A stretch of DNA of 64,000 nt, from contig CACOBL010000001.1 in the NCBI GenBank assembly GCA_902625455.1, forward strand, positions 62,001 to 126,000, read 5' to 3'. Below the pieces are notes generated by a model. That model saw only the letters and a list, made by a program, of their open reading frames with translations. It had not been told where the DNA came from and searched no databases. Within the stretch, counting starts at the first letter, position 1. Each line of letters starts with the position of its first letter. The position numbers were made by a program, and so were the translations under genes. Shown piece by piece: positions 45,312-55,205 of this stretch. The stretch is from an uncultured Candidatus Actinomarina sp. (GTDB lineage: Bacteria > Actinomycetota > Acidimicrobiia > Actinomarinales > Actinomarinaceae).

Positions 45312-45487
45312 TAAATTTCCTCAATTTCAACAAGGTGTTCAATTTTGTTAAGCATACCTTGAATCATAGGATTCACTTCTCTTTCAGTAAAAGAATTTAT
45401 CTTTTTTAATCCTAGACTTCTAGCAGTTTCTCTCGCTTTGGGTTTCTCTCCTATTAAACTTCTCTTTAAAGTTATTTTAACTTTCAT
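45311..45487 (-). CDS. rpmD: 50S ribosomal protein L30
   Basis: A 58-residue product starting [20 protein letters not shown], with [18 protein letters not shown] and a late [17 protein letters not shown]. This is the L30 pattern: strand, KP..R.T...LGL.K, then a 'V.HLVEV' end. It overlaps rpsE by 11 bases and rplO by one, filling the gap between S5 and L15 where L30 is expected. Confidence 0.95.
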   Translation of the reverse strand: MKVKITLKRSLIGEKPKARETARSLGLKKINSFTEREVNPMIQGMLNKIEHLVEIEEI

Positions 45488-46028
45488 CAGAAACCTTCAC
45501 TTTTTTTTCAGCTTTTGTTTTTTCATAGGCTTCTACTAAACCTGGAGGCGCTACCTCAGAAGATTTCTTACCCCGTAAACTTGCAACACTGTCGGGCGTT
45601 CTTTGATTGAGGAGACCATTAATTGTTGCTTTGGCCACATTCAAATGAGTCGGAGATCCGAGTGATTTTGCTAATATGTCTTTTACTCCTGCAACTTCAA
45701 GCACTTGACGAGCGGCCCCTCCAGCAATAACTCCTGTACCTGGTGCAGCAGGTTTTAAAAGAACTCTTGAAGAACCGTGCTTTCCAATAATTGAGTGAAC
45801 TATTGTAGATCCTGCCATAGGTATTTCTGAGATATTCTTTTTTGCATCTTCGATGGCTTTTTGGATAGCTAATGGAACTTCAGAACCTTTACCGTATCCA
45901 ATCCCAGCATTTCCATTTCCATCACCTACAGCAACTAGAGCTGTAAATGCAAAATTTCTACCTCCTTTAACAACCTTGGCAACTCTATTGATATGTATAA
46001 CACTTTCTTGAAGTTCTAATTCAGACAT
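45477..46028 (-). CDS. rpsE: 30S ribosomal protein S5
   Basis: A 183-residue protein: [20 protein letters not shown] (the loop implicated in spectinomycin binding and decoding fidelity), [20 protein letters not shown] and [21 protein letters not shown] short charged C-terminal tail ends [12 protein letters not shown]. Confidence 0.97.
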   Translation of the reverse strand: MSELELQESVIHINRVAKVVKGGRNFAFTALVAVGDGNGNAGIGYGKGSEVPLAIQKAIEDAKKNISEIPMAGSTIVHSIIGKHGSSRVLLKPAAPGTGVIAGGAARQVLEVAGVKDILAKSLGSPTHLNVAKATINGLLNQRTPDSVASLRGKKSSEVAPPGLVEAYEKTKAEKKVKVSDES

Positions 46029-46381
46029 TAAAATTTGATTCCTTTTTCTCTAATACCGTCAGCCAAAGATTTAATTCTTCCGTGGTAAATATAACCACCT
46101 CTGTCAAAAACAGCTGATTTAATTTTTAATCCTGCCAATTTTTCCCCCATCACTTCACCTACTTCTTTTGCGGAATTTACAGATAATGTTTTAGTTTTTA
46201 CCTCTTTTGACAAAGTACTAGCGGAAGCAATAGTTACTTGATTAAGATCATCTATTGCTTGAACATATATATTGTTGTTACTTTTAAATACAGCAAGCCT
46301 AGGTACTTTAGATGTCCCAGATATTTTTTTTCTTATTCTAATTTTTCTATGTATTCTTTTATCTTTAACTTTCATAGTCAT
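46028..46381 (-). CDS. rplR: 50S ribosomal protein L18
   Basis: A 117-residue 5S-rRNA-binding protein: [38 protein letters not shown] and the end [20 protein letters not shown] with REKGIKF. It overlaps both neighbours by one base. Confidence 0.97.
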   Translation of the reverse strand: MTMKVKDKRIHRKIRIRKKISGTSKVPRLAVFKSNNNIYVQAIDDLNQVTIASASTLSKEVKTKTLSVNSAKEVGEVMGEKLAGLKIKSAVFDRGGYIYHGRIKSLADGIREKGIKF

Positions 46382-46932
46382 TAAGCTCCAGCTGTTACAG
46401 CAGCTTTACCTGCTTTCCTTCTAACATATTCATCTTGATATCTTATACCTTTGCCTTTGTATGGTTCTGGTGGTTTAATTGCTCGTATATTTGCAGCAAC
46501 TTGACCTACTAATGCTTTATCAATTCCAGAAACTATTATTGTGTTTTGATCAGGTACTTCATATTTTATTCCTTCGACTTGGTTAAACAATACAGGATGA
46601 GAGAAGCCACATAAAATTTCAATGTCATTGCCCTTTAGGGTGGCTCTATGTCCAACGCCTTGAAGTAAAAGTGTTTTACTATATCCTTCTAATACTCCTT
46701 CAATATTGTTAGCGACCAAAGATCTGTACAAACCGTGTAAGCTTCTAACTTCTGGAGATTCTGAAGTTCTTGAAAATAATAGTTCATTTTCTTTAATTTC
46801 GAATTTAATTCTCTCATCTACTATTTCAGTAGTTAGTTCTCCTTTAGGACCTTTGACAGTAACTGAATTATCACTTAAATTTATTTCTATTTTTTCAGGA
46901 ATTAAAACTGGCTTATTTCCAATTCTACTCAT
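46381..46932 (-). CDS. rplF: 50S ribosomal protein L6
   Basis: A 183-residue protein: MSRIGNKPVLIPEKIEINLS at the start, TVKGPKGELTTEI, and the C-terminal signature PPEPYKGKGIRYQDEYVRRK. I chose ATG 46932 rather than the start two codons upstream, because MSRIG is the conserved beginning. Confidence 0.97.
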   Translation of the reverse strand: MSRIGNKPVLIPEKIEINLSDNSVTVKGPKGELTTEIVDERIKFEIKENELLFSRTSESPEVRSLHGLYRSLVANNIEGVLEGYSKTLLLQGVGHRATLKGNDIEILCGFSHPVLFNQVEGIKYEVPDQNTIIVSGIDKALVGQVAANIRAIKPPEPYKGKGIRYQDEYVRRKAGKAAVTAGA

Positions 46933-47327
46933 GACCAAACCTCACAAATAAGCTCTCCACCAAGTTTTCGTTTTCTAGCTTCAGAATCAGGAAGCAATCC
47001 TCTAGATGTTGAGATAATAACAGTACCTAGACCACCATTATTCCTTGGAAGTGATTCTGATCCAACATAAAGTCTTCTTCCAGGCTTGCTTAATCTATTC
47101 AAACCAGCAAGCACAGGTGCACCTTCTTCTGAATATTTTAAATCTATTTGTATTTCTTTTTTTGAGGACTCTTCAATTACTTTTACTTCACTTATATATC
47201 CCTCATTTTTTAGAAGTTTAGATAGCTCCAATTTAAATTTCGAGTGTGGAACTGTAACTGATGGCTTGTTGACCATTGAAGCATTTCTAATTCGAGTCAA
47301 AAAATCTGAAATTGGATCTGAATTCAT
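46929..47327 (-). CDS. rpsH: 30S ribosomal protein S8
   Basis: A 132-residue protein: DPISDFLTRIRNASMVNKPS, KPGRRLYVGSESLPRNNGGL, and the C-terminal GTVIISTSRGLLPDSEARKR with GGELICEVWS. In other bacteria S8 represses the spc operon. Confidence 0.97.
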   Translation of the reverse strand: MNSDPISDFLTRIRNASMVNKPSVTVPHSKFKLELSKLLKNEGYISEVKVIEESSKKEIQIDLKYSEEGAPVLAGLNRLSKPGRRLYVGSESLPRNNGGLGTVIISTSRGLLPDSEARKRKLGGELICEVWS

Positions 47328-47328
47328 T

Positions 47329-47634
47329 TTACCAAGACGCTTTCTTTATTCCGGGTAACTCTCCTTTTAGGGCTAAATCTCTAAACGTATTTCTGGACAT
47401 ACCAAACTTTCTTAGATTACCTCGGGGCCTTCCTGTAACTTCGCACCTATTTCTATGTCTTGTTGGAGAAGCATCTCTTGGCATCTTAGCAATCTTTTTT
47501 TGCGCTTCTCTCTTTTCATCATATGAAGTATTGGGGTCTTTAATAATTTTTAGAAGCTCTTGACGTCTATCAGAGTAAACACCTATTGTTTTCTTTCTTT
47601 GATTGTTTTTAACTATCTTGCTTGTTTTAGCCAT
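47329..47634 (-). CDS. rpsN: 30S ribosomal protein S14 (long, zinc-free form)
   Basis: A 101-residue S14 with [17 protein letters not shown] and the C-terminal [20 protein letters not shown] with [11 protein letters not shown]. The CxxC-x-CxxC zinc pairs of the short 61-residue form, usual at this locus in Actinobacteria, are absent. It is the only S14 in the spc operon here. Confidence 0.97.
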   Translation of the reverse strand: MAKTSKIVKNNQRKKTIGVYSDRRQELLKIIKDPNTSYDEKREAQKKIAKMPRDASPTRHRNRCEVTGRPRGNLRKFGMSRNTFRDLALKGELPGIKKASW

Positions 47635-47636
47635 TA

Positions 47637-48182
47637 TTAATTCTCCCTAAATGGAAATCCCAGCGATTGTAATAATACATAACCTTGGTTGTTATCGTTA
47701 GCAGAAGTACAAATAGTAATGTTCATACCTCTTATATCACGAACTTTATCGTATTCAACTTCCGGAAAAACTAATTGCTCATTAAGTCCAAGTGTATAAT
47801 TCCCATTTCCATCAAATGATTTTTTATTAAAACCTCTAAAGTCCCTAATTCTTGGAACAACTACTTGAACAAATCTGTCATAAAATTCCCACATGCGATC
47901 ACCACGAAGTGTTACTGCTACGCCAATTGGCATACCCTCTCGTATTTTAAATCCTGCAATTGATTTTTTTGCTCGCCTAATTACTGGTTTTTGTCCTGAT
48001 ATAGCTGTTAACTCATCAATCATAGACTCAAGTGCTCTTCCATCTGTAGCGGCTTTACCATCACCAATGTTGATTATAATTTTATCAAGTGTTGGTATCT
48101 CGTTTACATTATTAAGGCTTAGCTGCTCCATAACTGAAGTTTTTAATTCGGTATTAAATTGCTCTTTTAATCTTGGTATCAT
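47637..48182 (-). CDS. rplE: 50S ribosomal protein L5
   Basis: A 181-residue 5S-associated protein: [60 protein letters not shown] and [20 protein letters not shown]. It overlaps rplX by four bases. Confidence 0.97.
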   Translation of the reverse strand: MIPRLKEQFNTELKTSVMEQLSLNNVNEIPTLDKIIINIGDGKAATDGRALESMIDELTAISGQKPVIRRAKKSIAGFKIREGMPIGVAVTLRGDRMWEFYDRFVQVVVPRIRDFRGFNKKSFDGNGNYTLGLNEQLVFPEVEYDKVRDIRGMNITICTSANDNNQGYVLLQSLGFPFREN

Positions 48183-48481
48183 ACTTCATCACCTGTTTGT
48201 GCTAGCACTCGATACTTTTTTCCATTTTTGTCGAATTTATAGGTTACTCTTCCTGACTTTTTCTTAACAACTAAAGCCACGTTGGAAACATCTACTGGCA
48301 TACTCTTATCAATTACACCGCCCTGCATTGTTTGACCCTGTGGTTTTTGATGCTTTTTTGTTATATTCACACCCTCGACAAGAACCGTTCCTTTTTTTGG
48401 AAATGCTTGTAAGACTTTTCCTTGTTTTCCTGAATCTTTACCTGATATTACTTTAACCAAGTCTCCTTTTTGAATTTTCAT
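48179..48481 (-). CDS. rplX: 50S ribosomal protein L24
   Basis: A 100-residue KOW-domain protein: IQKGDLVKVISGKDSGKQGK is the KOW motif, VNITKKHQKPQGQTMQGGVI follows and the tail is basic. It starts rRNA folding of the 50S. Confidence 0.97.
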   Translation of the reverse strand: MKIQKGDLVKVISGKDSGKQGKVLQAFPKKGTVLVEGVNITKKHQKPQGQTMQGGVIDKSMPVDVSNVALVVKKKSGRVTYKFDKNGKKYRVLAQTGDEV

Positions 48482-48849
48482 TATAAAACCTCCGGAGCTA
48501 ATGAAACTATTCTCATAAATCTTTTTTCTCTAAGTTCACGACCAACTGGGCCAAAAATTCTTGTACCCCTAGGTTGATCTTGCTCATTAATAATGACACA
48601 GGCATTTTCATCAAATCTTATATACGTACCATCTTTTCTTCTAGTTTCTTTTTTTGTTCGGACAACTACTGCGTTGACAATATCCCCTTTTTTGATTTGA
48701 CCACCTGGAATAGCATCTTTTACAGTGGCAACAAAAACATCACCTAAGCCTGCATATCTAATTCTGGAACTACCTTTTACCTTTATGCAAAGTACTTCTT
48801 TTGCACCTGAATTATCAGCAACTTTTAGTCTTGACTCTTTCTGTATCAT
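48481..48849 (-). CDS. rplN: 50S ribosomal protein L14
   Basis: A 122-residue protein, exactly the family length, from ATG 48849: [40 protein letters not shown] and the C-terminal [20 protein letters not shown]. The start eleven codons upstream lies inside rpsQ and is not conserved. Confidence 0.97.
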   Translation of the reverse strand: MIQKESRLKVADNSGAKEVLCIKVKGSSRIRYAGLGDVFVATVKDAIPGGQIKKGDIVNAVVVRTKKETRRKDGTYIRFDENACVIINEQDQPRGTRIFGPVGRELREKRFMRIVSLAPEVL

Positions 48850-49109
48850 CTTGCTCTTTCTACAATTTCCGTAATTCTCCAACGCTTTGTTTTTGAATAT
48901 GGCTTAGTTTCCATAATTTTTACAGTATCACCAATTTTTGCGTCAAAATTTTCATCATGTGCATGTAATTTTCTTGTCTTCTTGACGATTTTTTTATATT
49001 TTGGATGTGGGAATTGAATTTCAATTGAAACAGTAACTGTTTTTTCCCTTGAATCAGATGTGACAATTCCAGTTCTAGTTTTTCTAAAAGATCTTGATTC
49101 TTCTATCAT
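48846..49109 (-). CDS. rpsQ: 30S ribosomal protein S17
   Basis: An 87-residue OB-fold protein: [20 protein letters not shown], the [20 protein letters not shown] segment and [20 protein letters not shown]. It overlaps rplN by four bases and rpmC by one. Confidence 0.97.
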   Translation of the reverse strand: MIEESRSFRKTRTGIVTSDSREKTVTVSIEIQFPHPKYKKIVKKTRKLHAHDENFDAKIGDTVKIMETKPYSKTKRWRITEIVERAR

Positions 49110-49321
49110 TATTCATCTTCCTTATCATTTTCGACACTAAGCTTTTCAGTCAAAACAGTATTTGCTTGAGCAATCTCTTTTCTAATTTTCTTAAAAACAG
49201 AGGTGTCTTCTAGTTGGCTTGTAGCTAAAGCAAACCTTGAATCCATAAGCTCTTTTTTGAGATCAACTATCTTATTTTTCAATTCAGTAATTGAAAGCTC
49301 TCTAAGATCATTCACACTCAT
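49109..49321 (-). CDS. rpmC: 50S ribosomal protein L29
   Basis: A 70-residue two-helix protein: [37 protein letters not shown] and [16 protein letters not shown]. It sits at the peptide-exit site. It overlaps rplP by four bases. Confidence 0.96.
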   Translation of the reverse strand: MSVNDLRELSITELKNKIVDLKKELMDSRFALATSQLEDTSVFKKIRKEIAQANTVLTEKLSVENDKEDE

Positions 49322-49725
49322 AAGTTATCCCTTTTTACAAATTTAGTTTTCATTGGTAATTTGTGACCAGCTTTTCTCATGGCTTCTCTTGCAACATCTT
49401 CTGGAACACCAGAAATTTCAAAGATTATACGTCCAGGCTTGACAACTGCTACATAATATTCGACATTTCCTTTACCAGAGCCCATTCTTACCTCGGCAGG
49501 TTTTTGAGTTACAGGTTTATGTGGAAAAATATTGATCCATACTTTTCCACCACGTTTCATGGTTCTAGTTATTGTAATTCTTGCAGCTTCTATCTGTCTT
49601 CCTGTTACATAGGCAGTTTCAACTGCTTGAATTCCATAGTCACCAAAATTTACAATATTTCCACCCTTAGAGTTTCCTCTTCTTCTTCCTCTATGAGATT
49701 TTCTGTATTTTGTCTTTTTAGGCAT
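49318..49725 (-). CDS. rplP: 50S ribosomal protein L16
   Basis: A 135-residue protein: [60 protein letters not shown] and [23 protein letters not shown] 49725 is preferred to 49731 because MPKKTKYRK is conserved. Confidence 0.97.
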   Translation of the reverse strand: MPKKTKYRKSHRGRRRGNSKGGNIVNFGDYGIQAVETAYVTGRQIEAARITITRTMKRGGKVWINIFPHKPVTQKPAEVRMGSGKGNVEYYVAVVKPGRIIFEISGVPEDVAREAMRKAGHKLPMKTKFVKRDNL

Positions 49726-49734
49726 CAACATAAT

Positions 49735-50634
49735 TTACTCTTCTTCTAAGATTGATTTTTCTTCTTCAAATTCAGCTTGAGCAGTTTCTTTTGTAATTTT
49801 TTTACCACCGCCAGCTTCAACAATGTTTGAGGTCTTATCCTCTCCAGACTTTTTACCACCGCCAGCTTCTAGAATTTTAGATTCTTTTTTCTCTCCGACT
49901 GCAGCTTCAGCTCTTGATTTAACTGATTTTACTCTTCCCGCTGCTGGGCCACCACTAGCTAAATTGGCTTCAGCTGAAATTTTTTCTTGTCTTAACTTGT
50001 TTGAACCAACAACATCACCTTTATAAACCCAAACTTTTACTCCAATTGCTCCTACTGTAGTGTGTGCAGCTGCTCTTCCAAAATCTATATCAGCCCTCAG
50101 GGTATGTAATGGTACTCTTCCTTCACGATACCATTCTCTACGTCCCATTTCAGCACCACCAAGTCTACCTGAACACTCAACTCTGACTCCTTCAGCACCT
50201 GCTTTAAGCGCTGCAGAAACAGCTCTTTTCATTGCTCTACGAAATGCAACTCTGTTTTCCAATTGATCTGCTATACCTCTTGCTAATAATTGTGCATCTA
50301 ACTCAGCTTCTCTAATTTCGATAATGTTTAATTTAACAGGTTGTTTTGAAAGCTTTTCAATACCTTTTCTAAGACGATCCGCTTCAACACCTTTTCTGCC
50401 TATTACAACACCTGGTCTTGCAGTGTGAATGTCAACTGTAAGGGTTCCCCCCTTGTCTCTTCTTTCAATCTCGATTCTTGAGACTGCAGCTTTAGGAAGT
50501 TCTTTTGAAAGCAATTTTCTTATTTGATAATCTTGATTTACTAAGTCCTTGTAGTCTTTACTGTTAAACCAACGAGACTTCCAATCGTTTACTATTCCAA
50601 TTCTAAATGCATATGGATGAGTTTTTTGACCCAT
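49735..50634 (-). CDS. rpsC: 30S ribosomal protein S3 with repeat-containing C-terminal extension
   Basis: A 299-residue S3 with the KH domain ([20 protein letters not shown]) and S3-C domain ([20 protein letters not shown]). Beyond about residue 225 it has a charged extension containing two copies of an EAGGGKK unit 17 residues apart, then an acidic end. The encoding DNA has an exact 18-base direct repeat with a 51-base period (49801-49818 and 49852-49869). Long C-terminal tails are usual in actinobacterial S3. Confidence 0.96.
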   Translation of the reverse strand: MGQKTHPYAFRIGIVNDWKSRWFNSKDYKDLVNQDYQIRKLLSKELPKAAVSRIEIERRDKGGTLTVDIHTARPGVVIGRKGVEADRLRKGIEKLSKQPVKLNIIEIREAELDAQLLARGIADQLENRVAFRRAMKRAVSAALKAGAEGVRVECSGRLGGAEMGRREWYREGRVPLHTLRADIDFGRAAAHTTVGAIGVKVWVYKGDVVGSNKLRQEKISAEANLASGGPAAGRVKSVKSRAEAAVGEKKESKILEAGGGKKSGEDKTSNIVEAGGGKKITKETAQAEFEEEKSILEEE

Positions 50635-50981
50635 TATTCACTCACGCTTTCTAGTTCAATCAATAAATGGGATGTCCTTTTATTAATTCTTCCCGCTCTT
50701 CCTCTTGCTCTTGGTCTAAATCTTTTCAATGTAGGACCTTCATCAGCAATAGCTTTTGAAATGTATAAATCAGAAGCATTTAAATTATAGTTTGCTTCAG
50801 CATTAGATATAGCGCTTTCTAACACTTGTTTGATTTCGACAGCTGCTCTTCTTTTAGTAAATGTTAAAACATTTAGAGCTTCTTGAACATCAAGACCCCT
50901 AATTAAATTTAGAACTAACCTCATTTTGTAAGGTGATTGTCTTATATATTTTCCTTGTGCTTTGACTGTTGTATTATCCAT
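50634..50981 (-). CDS. rplV: 50S ribosomal protein L22
   Basis: A 115-residue protein: [40 protein letters not shown] and the exit-tunnel loop [20 protein letters not shown]. It overlaps both rpsC and rpsS by one base. Confidence 0.97.
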   Translation of the reverse strand: MDNTTVKAQGKYIRQSPYKMRLVLNLIRGLDVQEALNVLTFTKRRAAVEIKQVLESAISNAEANYNLNASDLYISKAIADEGPTLKRFRPRARGRAGRINKRTSHLLIELESVSE

Positions 50982-51244
50982 TAGTTTTGTCCCGGATGTC
51001 CTTTAAAAGTTCTTGTTGGTGAAAACTCTCCCAGTTTATGACCAACCATCGCTTCCGTTATAAATACAGGTAGATGCTGCCTCCCATTGTGTACTGCAAT
51101 AGTAAGTCCAACCATTTCAGGGACAACTGTTGATCTTCTGCTCCAAGTTTTGATAACAGATTTGTTGCCAGTATTTTGAGCATCTTCTACTTTTTTAAGT
51201 AAATGTTCATCTACAAATGGTCCTTTTCTTAAACTTCTAGCCAT
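50981..51244 (-). CDS. rpsS: 30S ribosomal protein S19
   Basis: An 87-residue protein from ATG 51244: [40 protein letters not shown] and the signature [20 protein letters not shown]. Upstream starts fall inside rplB and are rejected. Confidence 0.97.
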   Translation of the reverse strand: MARSLRKGPFVDEHLLKKVEDAQNTGNKSVIKTWSRRSTVVPEMVGLTIAVHNGRQHLPVFITEAMVGHKLGEFSPTRTFKGHPGQN

Positions 51245-51245
51245 G

Positions 51246-52079
51246 TTAATTTCTGCCTTTTTGTGATCTTCTTCTAACAATTGATTTGTTACTGTACTTT
51301 TTCTTTTTCCTAGTCTTTTTTTCTGGTTTACCCCACGGGCTAACAGGCACTCTACCACCAGATGATTTACCTTCTCCACCACCTAAAGGATGGTCAACAG
51401 GGTTCATGGCAACGCCTCTAGTTTGTGGCCTAACCCCTTTCCATCTACTTCTGCCTGCTTTGCCTAATTTTGTAAGCTCTGCTTCAGCATTTCCAACAAT
51501 TCCAACAGTTGCTCTGCAATCCATTGGAACTGTTCTCATTTCTCCGGATGGTAATCGAAGCAATGCTGTATCACCCTCTTTACTCATAAGCTGAACAGAT
51601 GATCCTGCTGATCTTGCCATCTTTGCCCCTCCACCAGGTCTTAATTCAACAGCATGTACAAAAGTACCTGAGGGTATATTTCTTAGCGGTAGACAATTAC
51701 CATCTTTAATATCTGCTTTTGGTCCTGACTCAACTCTGGAGTCAACGGAAATGCCATCCGGTGCAATAATGTATGCCTTTTCTCCATCAACATAGTGCAG
51801 GAGGGCGATTCTTGCATTTCTATTTGGATCATATTCAATTCCAGCAACTCGTGCGGGTATGCCATCTTTAATTCTTTTGAAATCTATTACTCTATATTTT
51901 TGTTTGTGTCCTCCACCTCTATGCCGTGAAGTAATTCTTCCTTTATTATTTCGGCCACCAGATGATTTTTTTGACTTTAAGAGTGATTTTTCAGGTTTCT
52001 TTTTTGTAATATCTTTAAAATCTGTAGCAACCTGACCTCTCATTCCAGGAGTAACTGGTCTAATTTTCTTTGATCCCAT
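51246..52079 (-). CDS. rplB: 50S ribosomal protein L2
   Basis: A 277-residue protein: [40 protein letters not shown], and the peptidyl-transferase-proximal [20 protein letters not shown], including the essential His of the loop. The C-terminus is basic. Confidence 0.98.
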   Translation of the reverse strand: MGSKKIRPVTPGMRGQVATDFKDITKKKPEKSLLKSKKSSGGRNNKGRITSRHRGGGHKQKYRVIDFKRIKDGIPARVAGIEYDPNRNARIALLHYVDGEKAYIIAPDGISVDSRVESGPKADIKDGNCLPLRNIPSGTFVHAVELRPGGGAKMARSAGSSVQLMSKEGDTALLRLPSGEMRTVPMDCRATVGIVGNAEAELTKLGKAGRSRWKGVRPQTRGVAMNPVDHPLGGGEGKSSGGRVPVSPWGKPEKKTRKKKKYSNKSIVRRRSQKGRN

Positions 52080-52081
52080 TT

Positions 52082-52369
52082 TTAAACCCCGAAAGCCTCA
52101 ATAGTATCCCCCTCTACGAGAGTTACTATTGCTATTTTTCTAGTACTTTGTTGGCCAATTATGTATCCAAATCTTTTTTTCTTGCCTTTTCGATACATTG
52201 TGTTGACTCTTAAGACTTTTACATCAAACATTTCTTCAACTGCTTTTTTAATTTGTGGTTTGTCTGTTTTTGGATGAACAAAAAAGGAGTAAGAATTTGA
52301 GTCAGAAATTCTATCATATGATTTTTCTGAAATAACTGGAGCGATCAAAACATCTTCTAGATATTTCAT
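52082..52369 (-). CDS. rplW: 50S ribosomal protein L23
   Basis: A 95-residue exit-site protein: [40 protein letters not shown] and [20 protein letters not shown]. It docks trigger factor and SRP. It overlaps rplD by four bases. Confidence 0.97.
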   Translation of the reverse strand: MKYLEDVLIAPVISEKSYDRISDSNSYSFFVHPKTDKPQIKKAVEEMFDVKVLRVNTMYRKGKKKRFGYIIGQQSTRKIAIVTLVEGDTIEAFGV

Positions 52370-52989
52370 TGTTCTTCTCCTAAGAATTCTGAGATTGCAT
52401 CAACCGAAAAAATTGTATCATCTGTCGAAATGATATCTATTGCAGCTAGTTTTTTTACGGATACAAGTCTTGAGTTTGGAATATTTTTAAATGATTTATA
52501 TAAATTTTCATCATTATCACTGTATATAAATGTGAAATTTCTTTCTATATTTAACTCATTTAAAGAAGTAACTGCTTGTTTGGTAGATGGTGTAGAAAAA
52601 TCTGATCCATTAATTACAAAAACTGAACCCTCTTCAATTCTTTGTGATATTGCCATATCTAGTGCTTTCTTTTTCATTTTTTTCGGAGTTCTGTCTTGAT
52701 AAACTCTTGTTCCAGGTCCATGTGCAACACCACCCCCAGCGAATTGTGGAGATCTGAGAGAACCTTGTCTAGCCCTCCCTGTTCCCTTTTGTGCCCAAGG
52801 TTTTGCACCTGTTCCAGATACCTGTGCACGTGTTTTAACACTTGCAGTATTATTCCTGAAATTAGTTCTGCTGCCTTTTATAACTTGATGAAGCAATCCA
52901 AGGTTTATATCTTCTAATTTATCAAACGCATATTGTTTTTTTGAAACTTTATTATCAGATATATTTATAGTATCTAGCTTTACAGTCAT
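52366..52989 (-). CDS. rplD: 50S ribosomal protein L4
   Basis: A 207-residue protein: the tunnel loop TRAQVSGTGAKPWAQKGTGR with ARQGSLRSPQFAGGGVAHGP, and a C-terminal Rossmann-like domain. In E. coli L4 represses the S10 operon; no such leader structure is recognisable here. Confidence 0.96.
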   Translation of the reverse strand: MTVKLDTINISDNKVSKKQYAFDKLEDINLGLLHQVIKGSRTNFRNNTASVKTRAQVSGTGAKPWAQKGTGRARQGSLRSPQFAGGGVAHGPGTRVYQDRTPKKMKKKALDMAISQRIEEGSVFVINGSDFSTPSTKQAVTSLNELNIERNFTFIYSDNDENLYKSFKNIPNSRLVSVKKLAAIDIISTDDTIFSVDAISEFLGEEQ

Positions 52990-53618
52990 TAGTTAACCTT
53001 CACTGCACTTTGCACTTGAACAATATTGCCTTTATTACCAGGAACAGAACCATTTACTAATAAATAATTTTTTTCTTCATTCAAGCCTACGATTGTCACA
53101 GATTGAATAGTAGTTTTTTGATTTCCCATACGACCTGCCATTTTTTGTCCTTTGAATACATGACCAGGAAAAGATGCATTACCAATCGAACCACCAGCTC
53201 TATGAACTTTGTGCACACCATGGCTAGCTTTTTGTCCAGAAAAATTATGTCTTTTCATAACACCAGCAAAACCTTTACCTTTCGATATTCCAGTAATATC
53301 TACTTTCTGGCCTATCTCAAAAAAATCTTTAACATTAATTTTTGCACCTGGATTTAATTCAGTATCTTCATCGACTTTGACTTCATGTAAAACTTCTCCT
53401 GGTTCAACATTATATTTTTTAAAGTGACTCTCAAGAGGTTTTGACAAATTTTTCTTTGTACCAATAGTTAACTGAACTGCACTATAACCATCTTTTTCAT
53501 TATTTTTAACTTGGACAATTCTACAGTCTGACACATCCAAGACTGTAACCCCAAGTGATTTAGAATTTTCATCATAAATTTGAGTCATTCCAATTTTTTT
53601 TGCAATTAAAGTTTTCAT
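52989..53618 (-). CDS. rplC: 50S ribosomal protein L3
   Basis: A 209-residue protein: [20 protein letters not shown] at the start, [20 protein letters not shown] and [20 protein letters not shown] near the peptidyl-transferase centre. It overlaps rpsJ by four bases and rplD by one. Confidence 0.97.
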   Translation of the reverse strand: MKTLIAKKIGMTQIYDENSKSLGVTVLDVSDCRIVQVKNNEKDGYSAVQLTIGTKKNLSKPLESHFKKYNVEPGEVLHEVKVDEDTELNPGAKINVKDFFEIGQKVDITGISKGKGFAGVMKRHNFSGQKASHGVHKVHRAGGSIGNASFPGHVFKGQKMAGRMGNQKTTIQSVTIVGLNEEKNYLLVNGSVPGNKGNIVQVQSAVKVN

Positions 53619-53926
53619 AATTTAATTTCTACCTCTACACCAGCAGGTAAATCAAGTCTCATTAATGAATCTACAGTTTTTGGTGTTGGTTCTACAATAT
53701 CAATCAAACGTTTATGAATTCGCATTTCAAAGTGTTCTCTTGATTTTTTATCAACATGAGGTGATCTGATTACACAATATCTATGAATTTTTGTTGGTAG
53801 CGGAATTGGGCCTTTTACCTTGGCCTGAGTTTTTATGACAGTTTCAGCAATTTTACGTGCAGACTCGTCTACGACATAATTGTCATATGCTTTTAGCTTT
53901 ATTCTAATTTGCTGTTCTTTCGCCAT
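53615..53926 (-). CDS. rpsJ: 30S ribosomal protein S10
   Basis: A 103-residue protein: [20 protein letters not shown], the loop [20 protein letters not shown] and [12 protein letters not shown]. It starts the S10 operon. Its Shine-Dalgarno GAGG lies directly after the U-run of the tuf terminator, leaving no room for a separate promoter downstream of that hairpin. Confidence 0.97.
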   Translation of the reverse strand: MAKEQQIRIKLKAYDNYVVDESARKIAETVIKTQAKVKGPIPLPTKIHRYCVIRSPHVDKKSREHFEMRIHKRLIDIVEPTPKTVDSLMRLDLPAGVEVEIKL

Positions 53927-53933
53927 TTTTTCC

Positions 53934-53972
53934 TCAAAAAAAACCGGGAGTATGAATTCTACTCCCGGTTAG
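53934..53972 (-). terminator. Terminator between tuf and rpsJ
   Basis: On the minus strand AACCGGGAGTA pairs with TACTCCCGGTT (11 bp) around a 7-base loop, followed by eight consecutive U residues and then, at once, the GAGG of rpsJ. It should separate the very high tuf level from the S10 operon by partial termination. Confidence 0.9.
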
Positions 53973-53978
53973 TTTTTA

Positions 53979-55163
53979 TTACTCAATAACCTTTGTCACT
54001 TGTCCAGCTCCAACTGTTCTACCACCTTCTCTAATTGCGAACTTTACACCCTCTTCCATAGCGATTGGGGATATAAGTTCAACAGAGATAGCAACATTGT
54101 CACCAGGCATGACCATTTCAGTACCTTCTGATAGACTGACTTCTCCAGTTACATCAGTTGTTCTGAAATAAAACTGAGGTCTATAACCTTTAAAGAATGG
54201 GTTGTGTCTTCCACCCTCTTCTTTAGTAAGCACATAAACTTCAGCTTCAAATTTAGTATGTGGTGTGATTGAACCAGGTTTAGCAATAACTTGGCCTCTC
54301 TCAACATCATCTTTGTCTACACCTCTTAAAAGAAGTCCAACGTTGTCACCAGCTCTACCTTCATCAAGAAGTTTTCTAAACATCTCAACACCAGTACAAA
54401 CTGATTTAGATGTTTCCCTAATTCCAACAATCTCTACTTCTTCGTTAACGTTAACAATACCTTGTTCAATTCTTCCTGTAACAACAGTTCCTCTACCAGT
54501 GATAGAGAACACATCTTCAACAGGCATCAAAAATGGTTTATCAACTATTCTTGTTGGCTCTTCAATGTAGGCGTCAACTTGATCCATTAATTCTTTAACA
54601 GCGTTTATGCCTTCTTCTTTACCCTCAAGAGCAGCGAGTGCTGAACCTTTTACTACTGGAACATCATCACCAGGAAAGTCATACTCGTTTAATAATTCTC
54701 TAACTTCCATTTCTACAAGATCTAAAAGCTCATCGTCATCAACTTGGTCGACTTTATTAAGGAATACAGCAATAGCTGGTACACCAACTTGTCTTGCTAG
54801 TAGAACGTGTTCTCTGGTTTGTGGCATAGGACCATCTGCTGCAGATACAACCAAAATTGCTCCATCAACTTGTGCCGCACCTGTAATCATGTTTTTAACA
54901 TAATCAGCGTGACCAGGCATGTCTACGTGAGCATAGTGTCTGTTTTCAGTTTCATACTCAACGTGAGCAATCTGGATAGTGATTCCTCTTTCCCTCTCTT
55001 CAGGGGCTTTGTCAATATCTTCAAAAGCAGTAGCTTCACCACCGCTAGCATCGGATAAGACTTTTGTAATAGCGGCCGTCAATGTCGTTTTACCGTGGTC
55101 AATGTGTCCCATTGTACCAACGTTCACATGAGGCTTGCTACGGTCAAATTTTTCCTTTGACAT
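53979..55163 (-). CDS. tuf: Elongation factor Tu
   Basis: Delivers aminoacyl-tRNA to the ribosome. The 394-residue protein has G1 [14 protein letters not shown], the switch segment with [30 protein letters not shown] with the catalytic His, NKVDQVDD and the SALAALEG motif, then the beta-barrel domains ([24 protein letters not shown]). The switch I segment reads [10 protein letters not shown] where the usual form is INTSHVEYET. Confidence 0.98.
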   Translation of the reverse strand: MSKEKFDRSKPHVNVGTMGHIDHGKTTLTAAITKVLSDASGGEATAFEDIDKAPEERERGITIQIAHVEYETENRHYAHVDMPGHADYVKNMITGAAQVDGAILVVSAADGPMPQTREHVLLARQVGVPAIAVFLNKVDQVDDDELLDLVEMEVRELLNEYDFPGDDVPVVKGSALAALEGKEEGINAVKELMDQVDAYIEEPTRIVDKPFLMPVEDVFSITGRGTVVTGRIEQGIVNVNEEVEIVGIRETSKSVCTGVEMFRKLLDEGRAGDNVGLLLRGVDKDDVERGQVIAKPGSITPHTKFEAEVYVLTKEEGGRHNPFFKGYRPQFYFRTTDVTGEVSLSEGTEMVMPGDNVAISVELISPIAMEEGVKFAIREGGRTVGAGQVTKVIE

Positions 55164-55183
55164 ATTTTCTCCTTTTTTATAAA

Positions 55184-55205
55184 TTTAAACCTGTTCAGGT
55201 TTAAA
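55184..55205. repeat. Intercistronic hairpin between fusA and tuf
   Basis: TTTAAACCTG and CAGGTTTAAA form a 10-bp palindrome with only two bases between the arms, overlapping the fusA stop codon. It is followed on the minus strand by ATTTATAAAA and not by a U-run, so it does not look like a terminator; it may protect or mark a processing point between fusA and tuf mRNA. Confidence 0.55.

Noticed and set aside
45311..45487. Loss of L30 from the spc operon
   Set aside because: A 58-codon L30 gene fills the gap between S5 and L15 with normal sequence and overlaps both neighbours.
49801..49869. Direct repeats as a CRISPR or mobile-element remnant
   Set aside because: They are in frame, encode a repeated EAGGGKK unit in the S3 tail, and occur only twice.
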